The notes under the pieces are model-generated. The model saw only the letters and a program-made list of their open reading frames with translations, searched no databases and was not told where the DNA came from. Of a stretch of DNA of 64,000 bases, positions 12,546-25,544 are shown piece after piece. The position numbers and the translations under genes were made by a program. This DNA comes from Fistularia commersonii (taxonomy: Eukaryota > Chordata > Actinopteri > Syngnathiformes > Fistulariidae), in assembly GCA_037954325.1 (NCBI GenBank), contig JBBMNZ010000080.1, positions 1-64,000 on the forward strand, in the 5' to 3' direction. Numbering within the stretch: the first letter of the stretch is position 1; every line of letters begins with the position of its first letter.

Positions 12546-13170
12546 GTTTAGGACATGATTCTGCACAATATATGTCAAATTCAGTAAAATCCCATGACAG
12601 GTTCAAGAGATATAGCCATTCGTTCAAAAAGTGGTTATCTCACGGAGTTGAAGCGTTGTTGATTAGGAGTGGAAATAACCAATGAATTTCATCAAGCTGG
12701 TTTCTGCTGTTGAAATATGTTGTTTAGGACATGATTCTGCACAATAAATGTCAAATTCAGTGTGATCCAGCTACCAGCTCGAAAGATATAGCCATTCGGT
12801 CATAAATTTCTTATGTTACCGAGTTGAAGCGTTTTTTATTCGGAGTGGAAATAACTTTTGAATTTCATCAAGCTGGTTTCTGCTGTTGAAATATGTTGTT
12901 TAGGACAGGATTCTGCACAATATATGTCAAAGGCAGTGTGATCCCTTCCTAGGTTCAAAAGATATAGCCATTTGTTCAAAAAGTGCTTATCTCACCGAGT
13001 TGAAGCGTATTTGATTCGGAGTGGAAATAATGTTTGAATTTCATCAAGCTGGTTTCTGCAGTTTAAATATGTTGTTTAGGACATGATTCTGCACAATATG
13101 TGTCAAATTTAGTGTAATTCAGCTACTAGTTTAATAGATATAGCGATTCGTTCAAAAAGTGCTTATCTCA
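12545..13170. repeat. Block shared with the right domain (61,945-62,560)
   Basis: About 3.5 monomers with rare marks in the same order as in the right domain: aaaatcccatgacagg, tcaagagatatagcc, gaagcgttgttgattagg, ctaccagctcgaaagatat, gtcataaat, caaaggcagtgtgatccc, ttcctaggttc, gcagtttaaatatg and cagctactagtttaatag. Flanking monomers on both sides differ between the two sites. Confidence 0.85.
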
Positions 13171-14187
13171 CTGAGTTGAAGTGTTTTTGATTTGGAGTGG
13201 CAATAACTTTTGAATTTCATCAAGCTGGTTTCTGCTGTTGAAATATGTTGATTGGGACATGATTCTGCACAATATATGTCAAATTTAGTGTAATCCCTTC
13301 ACAGGTTCAAAAGATATAGCCATTCGTCAAAAAGTGCTTATCTCACCGAGTTGAAGCGTTTTTGATTAGGAGTGGAAATAACTAATGAATTTCATCAAGC
13401 TGGTTTCTGCTGTTGAAATATGTTGTTTAGGACATGATTCTGCACAATATATGTCAAATTCAGTGTAATCCCTTCTAAGGTTCAAAAGATATAGCCATAC
13501 TTTGAAAAGTGCTTAACTCACCGAGTTGAAGTGTTTTTGATTAGGAGTGGAAATAACTAATGAATTTAATCAAGCTGGTTTTTGCTGTTGAAATATGTTT
13601 TTTAGAACATGATTCTGCACAATATATGTCAAATTCTGTGTAATCAAGCAACAGGTTCAAAAGATATAGCCATAAGGTCAAAAAGTGCTTAACTCACCGA
13701 GTTGAAGCGTTTTTGATCAAGAGTGGAAATACCTAATGAATTTCATCATGCTGGTTTCTGCTGTTGAAGTATGTTGTTTAAGACATGATTATGTACAATA
13801 GATGTCAAATTTAGTGAAATCCCTTCACAGGTTCAAAAGATATAGCCATTTGTTCAAAAAGTGCTTATCTCACCGAGTTGAAGCGTTTTTGATTAGGAGT
13901 GGAAATAACGTTTGAATTTCATCAAGCTGGTTTCTGCTGTTGAAATATTTTGTTTAGGACATAATTCTGCACAATATATGTCCAATTCAGTGTAATCCAG
14001 CTACAAGTTCAAAAGATATAGCCATTCGGTCAAAAAGTTCTTATTTCACCGGGTTGAAGAGTTTTTGATTCGGAGTGGAAATAACTAATAATTTCATCAA
14101 GGTGGTTTCTGCTGTTGAAATCTGTTGATTAGGACATGATTCTGCATAATATATGTCAAATTCAGGGTAATCCAGGTACAAGTTCAA

Positions 14188-16050
14188 AAGATATAGCCAT
14201 AAGGTCAAAAAGTGCTTAACTCACCGAGTTGAAGCGTTTTTTGATTAGGAGAGGAAATAACTTATGAATTTCATCAAGCGGGTTTTGCTGTTTAAATATG
14301 TTGTTTAACATGATTCTGCACAATATGTGTCAAATTCAGTGTAATCTAGCCACAAGTTTAATAGATATAGCCATTCGTTCAAAAAGTGCTTACATTACCG
14401 GGTTGAAGCGTTTTTGATCAGGAGTGGAAATAACTAATGAATTTCATCAAGCTGGTTTCTGCTGTTGAAATATGTTGTTTAGGACATGATTCTGCACAAT
14501 ATGTGTCAAATTTAGTGAAATCCCTTCATATGTTCAAAAGATATAGCCATTTGTTCAAAAAGTGCTTACCTCACCGAGATTAGGCATTTTTGATATGGAG
14601 TGGAAATAACTAATAAATTTCATAAAGCTGGTTTTTGCTGTTGAAATATGTTGTTTAGAACTGATTCTGCACAATATATGTCAAATTCTGTGTAATCAAG
14701 CAACAGGTTCAAAAGATATAGCCATAAGATCAAAAAGTTCATATTTCACCGAGTTGAAGCGTTTTTGATCAAGAGTGGAAATAACTAATGAATTTCATCA
14801 TGCTGGTTTCTACTGTTGAAGTATGTTGTTTAAGACATGATTCTGTACAATAGATGTCAAATTTAGTGAAATCCCTTCAAAGGTTCAAAAGATATAGCCA
14901 TTTGTTCAAAAAGTGCTTTTCTCACCGAGTTGAAGCGTTTTTGATTTGGAGTGGAAATAACTCATGAATTTAATCAAGCTGGTTTTTTGCTGTTGAAATA
15001 TGTTGTTTAGGACATGATTCTGCACAACATATGTCAAATTCAGTGTAATCCAGCTACAAGTTCAAAAGATATAGCCGTTCCTTCAAAAACTGCTTATCTC
15101 ACCGAGTTGTAGTGTTTTTTATTCGTAGTGGAAATAACTAATGAATTTCATCAAGCTGGTTTCTGCTGTTGAAATATGTTGTTTAGGACATGATTCTGCA
15201 CAATATATCTCAAATTAAGTGTAATCCAGCTACAAGTTCAAAAGATATAGCCATTCGGTTAAAAAAGTTCTTATTTCACCGAGTTGAAGAGTTTTTGATT
15301 TGGAGTGGAAATAACTAATAATTTAATTAAGGTGGTTTCTGCTGTTGAAACATGTTTTTTGGGACATGATTCTGCCCAATATATGTCAAATTCAGTGTAA
15401 TCCAGCAACGTTCAAAAGAAAAAGCCATTCGTTCAAAAAGTGCTTATCTCACTTAGTTGAAGCGTTTTTTGATTCGGAGTGGAAATAACTTTTGAATTTC
15501 ATCAAGCTGGTTTCTGCTGTTAAAATATGTTGTTTAGGACATGATTCTGCACAATAGATGTCAAATTCAGTGTAGTCCGGCTACAAAGTCAAAAGATATA
15601 GCCGTTTCTTCAAAAACTGCTTATCTTACCGAGTTGTAGCGTTTTTTATTCGGAGTGGAAATAACTACTGAATTTCATCAAGCTGGTTTCTGCTGTTGAA
15701 ATATGTTGTTTAGGACATGATTCTGCAAAATATATCTCAAATTAAGTGTAATCCAGCTACAAATTCAAAAGATATAGCCATTCGGTCAAAAAGTTCTTAT
15801 TTCACCGAGTTGAAGAGTTTTTGATTCGGAGTGGAAATAACTAATAATTTAATCAAGGTGGTTTCTGCTGTTGAAACATGTTTTTTGGGACATGATTCTG
15901 CCCAATATATGTCAAATTCAGTGTAATCCAGCAACGTTCAAAAGAAAAAGCCATTCGTTCAAAAAGTGCTTATATCACTGAGTTGAAGTGTTTTTGATTT
16001 GGAGTGGAAATAACTTTTGAATTTCATCAAGCTGGTTTCTGCTGTTAAAA
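14188..16050. repeat. Segmental duplicate of 10,680-12,545
   Basis: Second copy of the pair. The left edge is a fusion: an attcagggtaatccaggtac monomer passes directly into gatatagccataaggtc near 14,180. The right edge is where gttaaaatatgttgattggg replaces the gttgaaatatgttgtttagg of the other copy, about 16,045. Confidence 0.86.
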
Positions 16051-16479
16051 TATGTTGATTGGGACATGATTCTGCACAATATATGTCAAATTCAGTGTAA
16101 TCCGGCTACAAGTTCAAAAGATATAGCTGTTCGGTCAAAAACTGCTTATCTTACCGAGTTGAAGCGCTTTTGGTTCGGAGTGGAAATAACTTTTGAATTT
16201 CATCAAGCTGGTTTCTGCTGTTGAAATATGTTGATTGGGACATGATTCTGCACAATATATGTCAAATTCAGTGTAATCCAGTAACGTTCAAAAGAAAAAG
16301 CCATTCGTTCAAAAAGTGCTTATCTCACTGAGTTGAAGCGTTTTTGATTCAGAGTGGAAATAACTTTTGAATTTCATCAAGCTGGTTTCTGCTGTTGAAA
16401 CATGTTGTTTAGGACATGATTCTGCACAATATATGTCCAATTCAGTGTAATCCAGCTACAAGTTCAAAAGATATAGCCA

Positions 16480-19400
16480 TTCGGTCAAAAAGTTCTTATT
16501 TCACCGGGTTGAAGAGTTTATGATTCGGAGTTGAAATAACAAATAAGTTCGTCTAGGTGGTTTCTGCTGTTTAAACATGTTTTTTGGGACAAGATTCTGC
16601 ACAATATATGTCAAATTCAGTGTCATTCAGCCACATGTTCAAAGAATATAGACATTCAGTCAAAAAGTGCTTATCTCACCGAGTTGAAGCAATTTTGATT
16701 CGGAGTGGAAATAACCAATAATTTCATCAAGGTGGTTTCTGCTGTTGAAATATGTTGATTAGGACATGATTCTGCACAATATATGTCAAATTCAGGGTAA
16801 TCCAGGTACAAGTTCAAAAGATATAGCCATTTGTTCAAAAAGTGCTTATCTTACATAGTTGAAGTGTTTTTTATTCGGAATGGAAATAACTCAAGAATTT
16901 CATCAAGCTGGTTTCTGCTGTTGAAATATGTTTTTTTGGGACATGATTCTGCACAATATATGTAAAATTCAGAGTAATCCCGCTACACGTTAGAAAAGAT
17001 ATAGCCATTTGGTCAATATTGCTTATCTCACCGAGTTTAAGCGATTTTGATTCGGAGTGGAAATAACTAATGAATTTCATCAAGCTGGTTTCTGCTGTTG
17101 AAATATGTTGTTTAGGCCATGATTCTGCACAATATATGTCAAAATTCAGTGTAATCCAGCTACAAGTTCAAAAGATATAGCCATAAGGTCAAAAAGTGCT
17201 TAACTCACCGAGTTGAAGCGTTTTTGATTAGGAGAGGAAATAACTTATGAAATTCATCAAGCGGGTTTTTGCTGTTGAAATATGTTTTTTAGAACATGAT
17301 TCTGCACAATATGTGTCAAATTCAGTGTAATCCAGCCACAAGTTCAAAAGATATAGCCATTCGGTCAAAAAGTTCATATTTCACCGAGTTGAAGAGTTTT
17401 TGATTCGGAGTGGAAATAACTAATAATTTAATTAAGGTGGTTTCTGCTGTTGAAACTTGATTTTTGGGACATGATTCTGCCCAATATATGTCAAATTCAG
17501 TGTAATCCAGCAACGTTCAAAAGAAAAAAGCCATTCGTTCAAAAAGTGCTTATCTCACTGAGTTGAAGCGTTTTTGATTCGGAGTGGAAATAACTAATGA
17601 TTTCATCTGGCTGGTTTCTGCTGTTGAAATATGTTGTTTAGGACATGATTCTGCACAATATATGTCAAATTAAGTGTAATCCAGCAACAAGTTCAAAAGA
17701 TATAGCCGTTCGGTAAAAACTGCTTATCTTACCGAGTTGAAGCCTTTTTGATTCGGAGTGGAAATAACTAATGATTTCATCAGGCTGGTTTCTGTTGTTG
17801 AAATATGTTGTTTAGGACATAATTCTGCACAATATATGTCCAATTCAGTGTAATCTAGCTACAATTTCAAAAGATATAGCCATTCGGTCAAAAAGTTCTT
17901 ATTTCACCGGGTTGAAGAGTTTTTGATTCGGAGTTGAAATAACAAATAAGTTCGTCTAGGTAGTTTCTGCTGTTGAAACATGTTTTTTGGGACAAGATTC
18001 TGCACAATATATGTCAAATTCAGTGTCATTCAGCAACATGTTCAAAGAATATAGACATTCAGTCAAAAAGTGCTTATCTCACCGAGTTGAAGCAATTTTG
18101 ATTAGGAGTGGAAATAACTAATAATTTCATCAAGGTGGTTTCTGCTGTTGAAATATGTTGATTAGGACATGAATCTGCATAATATATGTCAAATTCAGGG
18201 TAATCCAGGTACAAGTTCAAAAGATATAGCCATTTGTTCAAAAAGTGCTTATCTTACATAGTTGAAGTGTTTTTTATTCGGAATGGAAATAACTCAAGAA
18301 TTTCATCAAGCTGGTTTCTGCTGTTGAAATATGTTTTTTGGGACATGATTCTGCACAATATATGTAAAATTCAGAGTAATCCCGCTACACGTTAGAAAAA
18401 ATATAGCCATTTGGTCAAAATTGCTTATCTCACCGAGTTTAAGCGTTTTTGATTCGGAGTGGAAATAACTAATGAATTTCATCAAGCTGGTTTCTGCTGT
18501 TGGAATATGTTGAGTAGGACATGATTCTGCACAATATATGTATAAATCAGTGCAATCCAGCCACATATTCAAAAGATATAGCCATTCATTCAAAAAGTGC
18601 TTGTCTCACCGAGTTTTAGCGTTTTTGATTTGGAGTGGAAATAACTTTTGAATATCATCAATGTGGTTTCTGCTTTTGAAATGTGTTGTTTAGGACATGA
18701 TTCTGCACAATATATGTCAAATTCAGTGTTAGTCAGCCACAAAATAAAAAGATATAGCCATTTGTTCAAAAAGTGCTTTTCTCACCGAGTTGCAGCGTTT
18801 TTGATTTGGAGTGGAAATAACCAATGAATTTCATCAAGCTGGTTTCTGCTGTTGAAATATGTTGTTTAGGACAGGATTTTGCACACTACATGTCAAATTC
18901 ACTGTAATCTCCTCACATGTTCAAAAGATATATCAATTCGTTCAAAAAGTGCTTACATTACCGGGTTGAAGCGTTTTTGATCAGGAGTGGAAATAACTAA
19001 TGAATTTCATCAATCTGGTTTCTGCTGTTGAAATATATTGTTTAGGACATGATTCTGCACAATATATGTCAAATTCAGTGTAATCCAGCCAAAAGTTCAA
19101 AAGATATAGCTATTCCTTCAAAAAGTGCTTATCTCACGGAATTGAAGCGTTTTTTATTCGGAGTGGAAATAACTTTTGAATTTCATCAAGCTGGTTTCTG
19201 CTGTTGAAATATGTTGTTTAGGATAGGATTTTGCACTCTATATGTCAAATTCACTGTAATCCCCTCACATGTTCAAAAGATATATCCATTCGTTCAATAA
19301 GTGCTTATCTCACCGAGTTGAAGCATTTTTTATTCGGAGTGGAAATAACTAATGAATTTCATCAATCTGGTTTCTGCTGTTGAAATATATTGTTTAGGAC

Positions 19401-20085
19401 ATGATTCTGCACAATATATGTCAAATTCAGTGTAATCCAGCGAACAGTTCAAAAGATATAGCCATTCCTTCAAAACAGCTTATCTCACCGAGTTGAAGTG
19501 TTTTTGATTTGGAGTGGAAATAACTTTTGAATTTAATCAAGCTGGTTTCTGCTGTTGAAATATGTTGTTTAGGACATGATTCTGCACAATATATGTCAAA
19601 TTCAGTGTGATCCAGCTACAAGTTCAAAAGATATAGCCATAAGGTCAAAAAGTGCTTAACTCACCGAGTTGAAGCGTTTTTGATTAGGAGAGGAAATAAC
19701 TTATGAAATTCATCAAGCGGGTTTTTGCTGTTGAAATATGTTTTTTTAGAACATGATTCTGCACAATATGTGTCAAATTCAGTGTAATCCAGCCACAAGT
19801 TTAATAGATATAGCCATTCGTTCAAAAAGTGCTTACATTACCGGGTTGAAGCGTTTTTGATCAGGAGTGGAAATAACTAATGAATTTCATCAAGCTGGTT
19901 TCTGCTGTATAAATAGGTTGTTTAGGACATGATTCTGCACAACATATGTCAAATTCAGTGTAATCCAGCGACAAGTTCAAAAGATATAGCCGGTCCTTCA
20001 AAAACTGCTTATCTTACCGAGTTGTAGCGTTTTTTATTCGGAGTGGAAATAACTAATGAATTTCATCAAGCTGGTTTCTGCTGTT
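16480..20085. repeat. Segmental duplicate of 2,875-6,700
   Basis: Cleaner copy of the pair: the same monomer order with lengths close to 176 bp. A fusion near 17,335 (gccacaagttcaaaagatatag followed by attcggtc) removes one monomer relative to the other copy. Similarity ends near 20,085, where the s14-like monomer switches to s16 (gttaaatatgttttttggg). Confidence 0.82.
17345..18593. repeat. Recurrent module, copy 2
   Basis: Same order as 3,890-5,208 without the inflated homopolymers; offset to the third copy is 8,253-8,254 bp throughout. Private change: tttcatctggctgg near 17,602, where the third copy has tttcatcaggctgg. Confidence 0.82.
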
Positions 20086-21289
20086 AAATATGTTTTTTGG
20101 GACATGATTCTGCACAATATATGTAAAATTCAGAGTAATCCCGCTACACGTTAGAAAAAACATAGCCATTTGGTCAAAAGTGCTTATCTCACCGAGTTTA
20201 AGCGTTTTTGATTCGGAGTGGAAATAACTAATGAATTTCATCAAGCTGGTTTTTGCTGTTGGAATATGTTGAGTAGGACATGATGTTGCACAATATATGT
20301 ATAAATCAGAGCAATCCAGCCACATATTCAAAGGATATAGCCATTCATTCAAAAAGTGCTTGTCTCACCGAGTTGTAGCGTTTTTGATTTGGAGTGGAAA
20401 TAACTTTTGAATTTCATCAATGTGGTTTCTGCTTTTGAAATGTGTTGTTTAGGACATGATTCTGCACAATATATGTCAAATTCAGTGTTATTCAGCCACA
20501 AAATCAGAAGATATAGCCATTTGTTCAAAAAGTGCTTTTCTCACCGAGTTGCAGCGTTTTTGATTTGGAGTGGAAATAACTAATGAATTTCATCAATCTG
20601 GTTTCTGCTGTTGAAATATGTTGTTTAGGACATGATTCTGCACAATATATGTCAAATTCAGTGTAATCCAGCGATCAGTTCAAACGATATAGCCATTCCT
20701 TCAAAACAGCTTATCTCACCGAGTTGAAGCGTTTTTGATTTGGAGTGGAAATAACTTTTGAATTTCATCAAGCTGGTTTCTGCTGTTGAAATATGTTGTT
20801 TAGGACATGATTCTGCACAATATATGTCAAATTCAGTGTTATTCAGCCACAAAATAAAAAGATATAGCCATTTGTTCAAAAAGTGCTTTTCTCACCGAGT
20901 TGCAGCGTTTTTGATCAGGAGTGGAAATAACCAATGAATTTCATCAAGCTGGTTTCTGCTGTTGAAATATGTTGTTTAGGACAGGATTTTGCACACTATA
21001 TGTCAAATTCACTGTAATCTCCTCACATGTTCAAAAGATATATCCATTCGTTCAATAAGTGCTTATCTCACCGAGTTGAAGCATTTTTTATTTGGAGTGG
21101 AAATAACTAATGAATTTCATCAATCTGGTTTCTGCTGTTGAAATATGTTGTTTAGGACATGATTCTGCACAATATATGTCAAATTCAGTGTAATCCAGCG
21201 ATCAGTTCAAACGTTATAGCCATTCCTTCAAAACAGCTTATCTCACCGAGTTGAAGCGTTTTTGATTTGGAGTGGAAATAACTTTTGAA

Positions 21290-21970
21290 TTTCATCAAGC
21301 TGGTTTCTGCTGTTGAAATATGTTGTTTAGGACATGATTCTGCACAATATATGTCAAAATTCAGTGTAATCCAGCTACAAGTTCAAAAGATATAGCCATA
21401 AGGTCAAAAAGTGCTTAACTCACCGAGTTGAAGCGTTTTTGATTAGGAGAGGAAATAACGTATGAATTTCATCAAGCGGGTTTTTGCTGTTTAAATATGT
21501 TTTTTAGAACATGAATCTGCACAATATGTGTCAAATTCAGTGTAATCCAGCCACAAGTTTAATAGATATAGCCATTCGTTCAAAAATTGCTTACATTACC
21601 GGGTTGAAGCGTTTTTGATCAGGAGTGGAAATTACAAATGAATTTCATAAAGGTGGTTTCTGCTGTTGAAATATGTTGTTTAGGACATGATTCTGCACAA
21701 TTTGTGTCAAATTTAGTTAAATCCCTTCACATGTTCAAAAGATATAGCCATTTGTTCAAAAAGTGCTTATCTCACCGAGATTAAGCATTTTTGATACGGA
21801 GTGGAAATAACTAATACATTTCATCAAGCTGGTTTCTGCTGTTGAAATATGTTGTTTAGGACATGATTCTGCACAATATGTGTCAAATTCAGTTTAATCC
21901 AGCAACAAGTTTAATAGCTATAGCCATTCCGTAAAAAAACTGCTTATCTCACCGAGTTGAAGCGTTTTTG
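21290..21970. repeat. Segmental duplicate of 7,740-8,420
   Basis: Counterpart with the same four-monomer order. It reads ggaaattacaaatg where the other copy has ggaaattactaatg, and ends in gatccggagtgg instead of gatcaggagtgg. It probably represents one stage in the origin of core types s4-s7. Confidence 0.82.
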
Positions 21971-22669
21971 ATCCGGAGTGGAAATAACTTATGAATTTCA
22001 TCAAGCGGGTTTCTGCTGTTGAAATATGTTGTTTAGGACATGATTCTGCACAATATGTGTCAAATTTAGTGAAATCCCTTCATATGTTCAAAAGATATAG
22101 CCATTTGTTCAAAAAGTGCTTATCTCACCGAGATTAAGCATTTTTGATACGAAGTGGAAATAACTAATAAATTTCATCAAGCTGGTTTTTGCTGTTGAAA
22201 TAGGTTGTTTAGGACATGATTCTGCACAATATATGTCAAATTCAGTGTAATCCCTTCTAAGGTTCAAAAGATATAGCCATACTTTGAAAAGTGCTTATCT
22301 CACCGAGTTGAAGCGTTTTTGATTAGGAGTGGAAATAACTAATGAATTTAATCAAGCTGGTTTTTGCTGTTGAAATATGTTGTTTAGAACTGATTCTGCA
22401 CAATATATGTCAAATTCTGTGTAATCAAGCAACAGGTTCAAAAGATATAGCCATAAGGTCAAAAAGTGCTTATCTCACCGAGTTGAAGCGTTTTTGATCA
22501 AGAGTGGAAATACCTAATGAATTTAGTCATGCTGGTTTCTACTGTTGAAGTATGTTGTTTAAGACATGATTCTGTACAATAGATGTCAAATTCAGTGAAA
22601 TCCCTTCAAAGTTTCAAAAGATATAGCCATTTGTTCAAAAAGTGCTTATCTCACCGAGTTGAAGCGTTT

Positions 22670-23570
22670 TTGATTTGGAGTGGAAATAACTCATGAATTT
22701 AATCAAGCTGGTTTTTTGCTGTTGAAATATGTTGTTTAGGACATGATTCTGCACAACATATGTCAAATTCAGTGTAATCCAGCTACAAGTTCAAAAGATA
22801 TAGCTGTTCCTTCAAAAATGCTTATCTCACCGAGTTGTAGCGTTTTTTATACGTAGTGGAAATAACTAATGAATTTCATAAAGCTGGTTTCTGCTGTTTA
22901 AATATGTTGTTTAGGACATGATTCTGCACAATATATCTCAAATTCAGTGTAATCCAGCTACAAGTTCAAAAGATATAGCCATTCGGTTAAAAAAGTTCTT
23001 ATTTCACCGAGTTGAAGAGTTTTTGATTTGGAGTGGAAATAACTAATAATTTAATTAAGGTGGTTTCTGCTTTTGAAACATGTTTTTTGGGACATGATTC
23101 TGCCCAATATATGTCAAATTCAGTGTAATCCAGCAACGTTCAAAAGAAAAAGCCATTCGTTCAAAAAGTGCTTATCTCACTGAGTTGAAGCGTTTTTGAT
23201 TCGGAGTGGAAATTTTTTTGAATTTCATCAAGGTGGTTTCTGCTGTTGAAATATGTTGTTTAGGACATGATTCTGCACAATAGATGTCAAATTCAGTGTA
23301 GTCCGGCTCCAAAGTCAAAAGATATAGCCATTCCTTCAAATACTGCTTATCTTACCGAGTTGTAGCGTTTTTTATTCGGAGTGGAAATAACTAATGAATT
23401 TCATCAAGCTGGTTTCTGCTGTTGAAATATGTTGTTTAGGACAGAATTCTGCACAATATATCTCAAATTAAGTGTAATCCAGCTACAAGTTCAAAAGATA
23501 TAGCCATTCGGTCAAAAAGTTCTTATTTCACCGAGTTGAAGAGTTTTTGATTCGGAGTGGAAATAACTAA
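22670..23570. repeat. Recurrent five-monomer module, copy 4
   Basis: Same order as the modules at 1.86, 11.43 and 14.94 kb, with its own changes: gatatagctgttcc, ttatacgtagtgg, gtccggctccaaag, and at about 23,207-23,225 the usual gtggaaataacttttg is collapsed to gtggaaatttttttg. Flanked on the left by the ccttctaagg monomer also found at 13,462. Confidence 0.8.
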
Positions 23571-23724
23571 TAATTTAATCAAGGTGGTTTCTGCTGTTGA
23601 AACATGTTTTTTGGGACATGATTCTGCCCAATATATGTCAAATTCAGTGTAATCCAGCAACGTTCAAAAGAAAAAGCCATTCGTTCAAAAAGTGCTTATC
23701 TCACTGAGTTGAAGTGTTTTTGAT

Positions 23725-25130
23725 TCGGAGTGGAAATAACTAATAATTTCATCAAGGTGGTTTCTGCTGTTGAGATATGTTGATTAGGACATGATTCTGC
23801 ACAATATATGTCAAATTCAGGGTAATCCAGGTACAAGTTCAAAAGATATAGCCATTTGTTCAAAAAGTGCTTATCTTACATAGTTGAAGTGTTTTTTATT
23901 CGGAATGGAAATAACTCAAGAATTTCATCAAGCTGGTTTCTGCTGTTGAAATATGTTTTTTGGGACATGATTCTGCACAATATATGTAAAATTCAGAGTA
24001 ATCCCGCTACACGTTAGAAAAAATATAGCCATTTGGTCAATATTGCTTATCTCACCGAGTTTAAGCGTTTTTTGATTCGGAGTGGAAATAACTAATGAAT
24101 TTCATCAAGCTGGTTTTTACTGTTGGAATATGTTGAGTAGGACATGATTCTGCACAATATATGTATAAATCAGTGCAATCCAGCCACATATTCAAAAGAT
24201 ATAGCCATTCATTCAAAAAGTGCTTGTCTCACCGAGTTGTAGCGTTTTTGATTTGGAGTGGAAATAACTTTTGAATTTCATCAATGTGGTTTCTGCTTTT
24301 GAAATGTGTTGTTTAGGACATGATTCTGCACAATATATGTCAAATTCAGTGTTATTCAGCCACAAAATAAAAAGATATAGCCATTTGTTCAAAAAGTGCT
24401 TTTCTCACCGAGTTGCAGCGTTTTTGATTTGGAGTGGAAATAACCAATGAATATCATCAAGCTGGTTTCTGCTGTTGAAATATGTTGTTTAGGACAGGAT
24501 TTTGCACACTATATGTCAAATTCACTGTAATCTCCTCACATGTTCAAAAGATATATCCATTCGTTCAATAAGTGCTTATCTCACCGAGTTGAAGCATTTT
24601 TTATTTGGAGTTGAAATAACTAATGAATTTCATCAATCTGGTTTCTGCTGTTGAAATATGTTGTTTAGGACAGGATTCTGCACAATATATGTCAAATTCA
24701 GTGTAATCCAGCCAAAAGTTCAAAAGATATAGCTATTCCTTCAAAAAGTGCTTATCTCACGGAATTGAAGCGTTTTTTATTCGGAGTGGAAATAACTTTT
24801 GAATTTCATCAAGCTGGTTTCTGCTGTTGAAATATGTTGTTTAGGATAGGATTTTGCACACTATATGTCAAATTCACTGTAATCCCCTCACATGTTCAAA
24901 AGATATATCCATTCGTTCAATAAGTGCTTATCTCCCCGAGTTGAAGCATTTTTTATTCGGAGTGGAAATAACTAATGAATTTCATCAATCTGGTTTCTGC
25001 TGTTGAAATATATTGTTTAGGACATGATTCTGCACAATATATGTCAAATTCAGTGTAATCCAGCGAACAGTTCAAAAGATATAGCCATTCCTTCAAAACA
25101 GCTTATCTCACCGAGTTGAAGCGTTTTTGA
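23725..25130. repeat. Segmental duplicate of 9,130-10,560
   Basis: Same monomer order as 9.13-10.56 kb without the 19 bp microduplication. After about 25,130 the two copies use different variants (gaaatatgttgtttagg here, gaaataggttttttagg there), so the pairing stops. The s1-to-s1 interval 24,194-26,824 is also 15 monomers, but of different composition from the core 15-mers. Confidence 0.82.
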
Positions 25131-25544
25131 TTTGGAGTGGAAATAACTAATGAATTTCATCAAGCTGGTTTCTGCTGTTGAAATATGTTGTTTAGGACAT
25201 GATTCTGCACAATATATGTCAAATTCAGTATAGTCCAGCTACAAGTTCAAAAGATATAGCCATAAGGTCAAAAAGTGCTTAACTCACCGAGTTGAAGCGT
25301 TTTTGATTAGGAGAGGAAATAACTTATGAAATTCATCAAGCGGGTTTTTGCTGTTGAAATATGTTTTTTAGAACATGATTCTGCACAATATGTGTCAAAT
25401 TCAGTGTAATCCAGCCACAAGTTTAATAGATATAGCCATTCGTTCAAGAATGCTTACATTACCGGGTTGAAGCGTTTTTGATCAGGAGTGGAAATAACTA
25501 ATGAATTTCATCAAGCTGGTTTCTGCTGTTGAAATATGTTGTTT

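Noticed and set aside
23200..23230. Possible insertion junction at gtggaaatttttttgaatttc
   Set aside because: Flanking satellite continues in register with only a few bases changed; there is no foreign sequence or target-site duplication.
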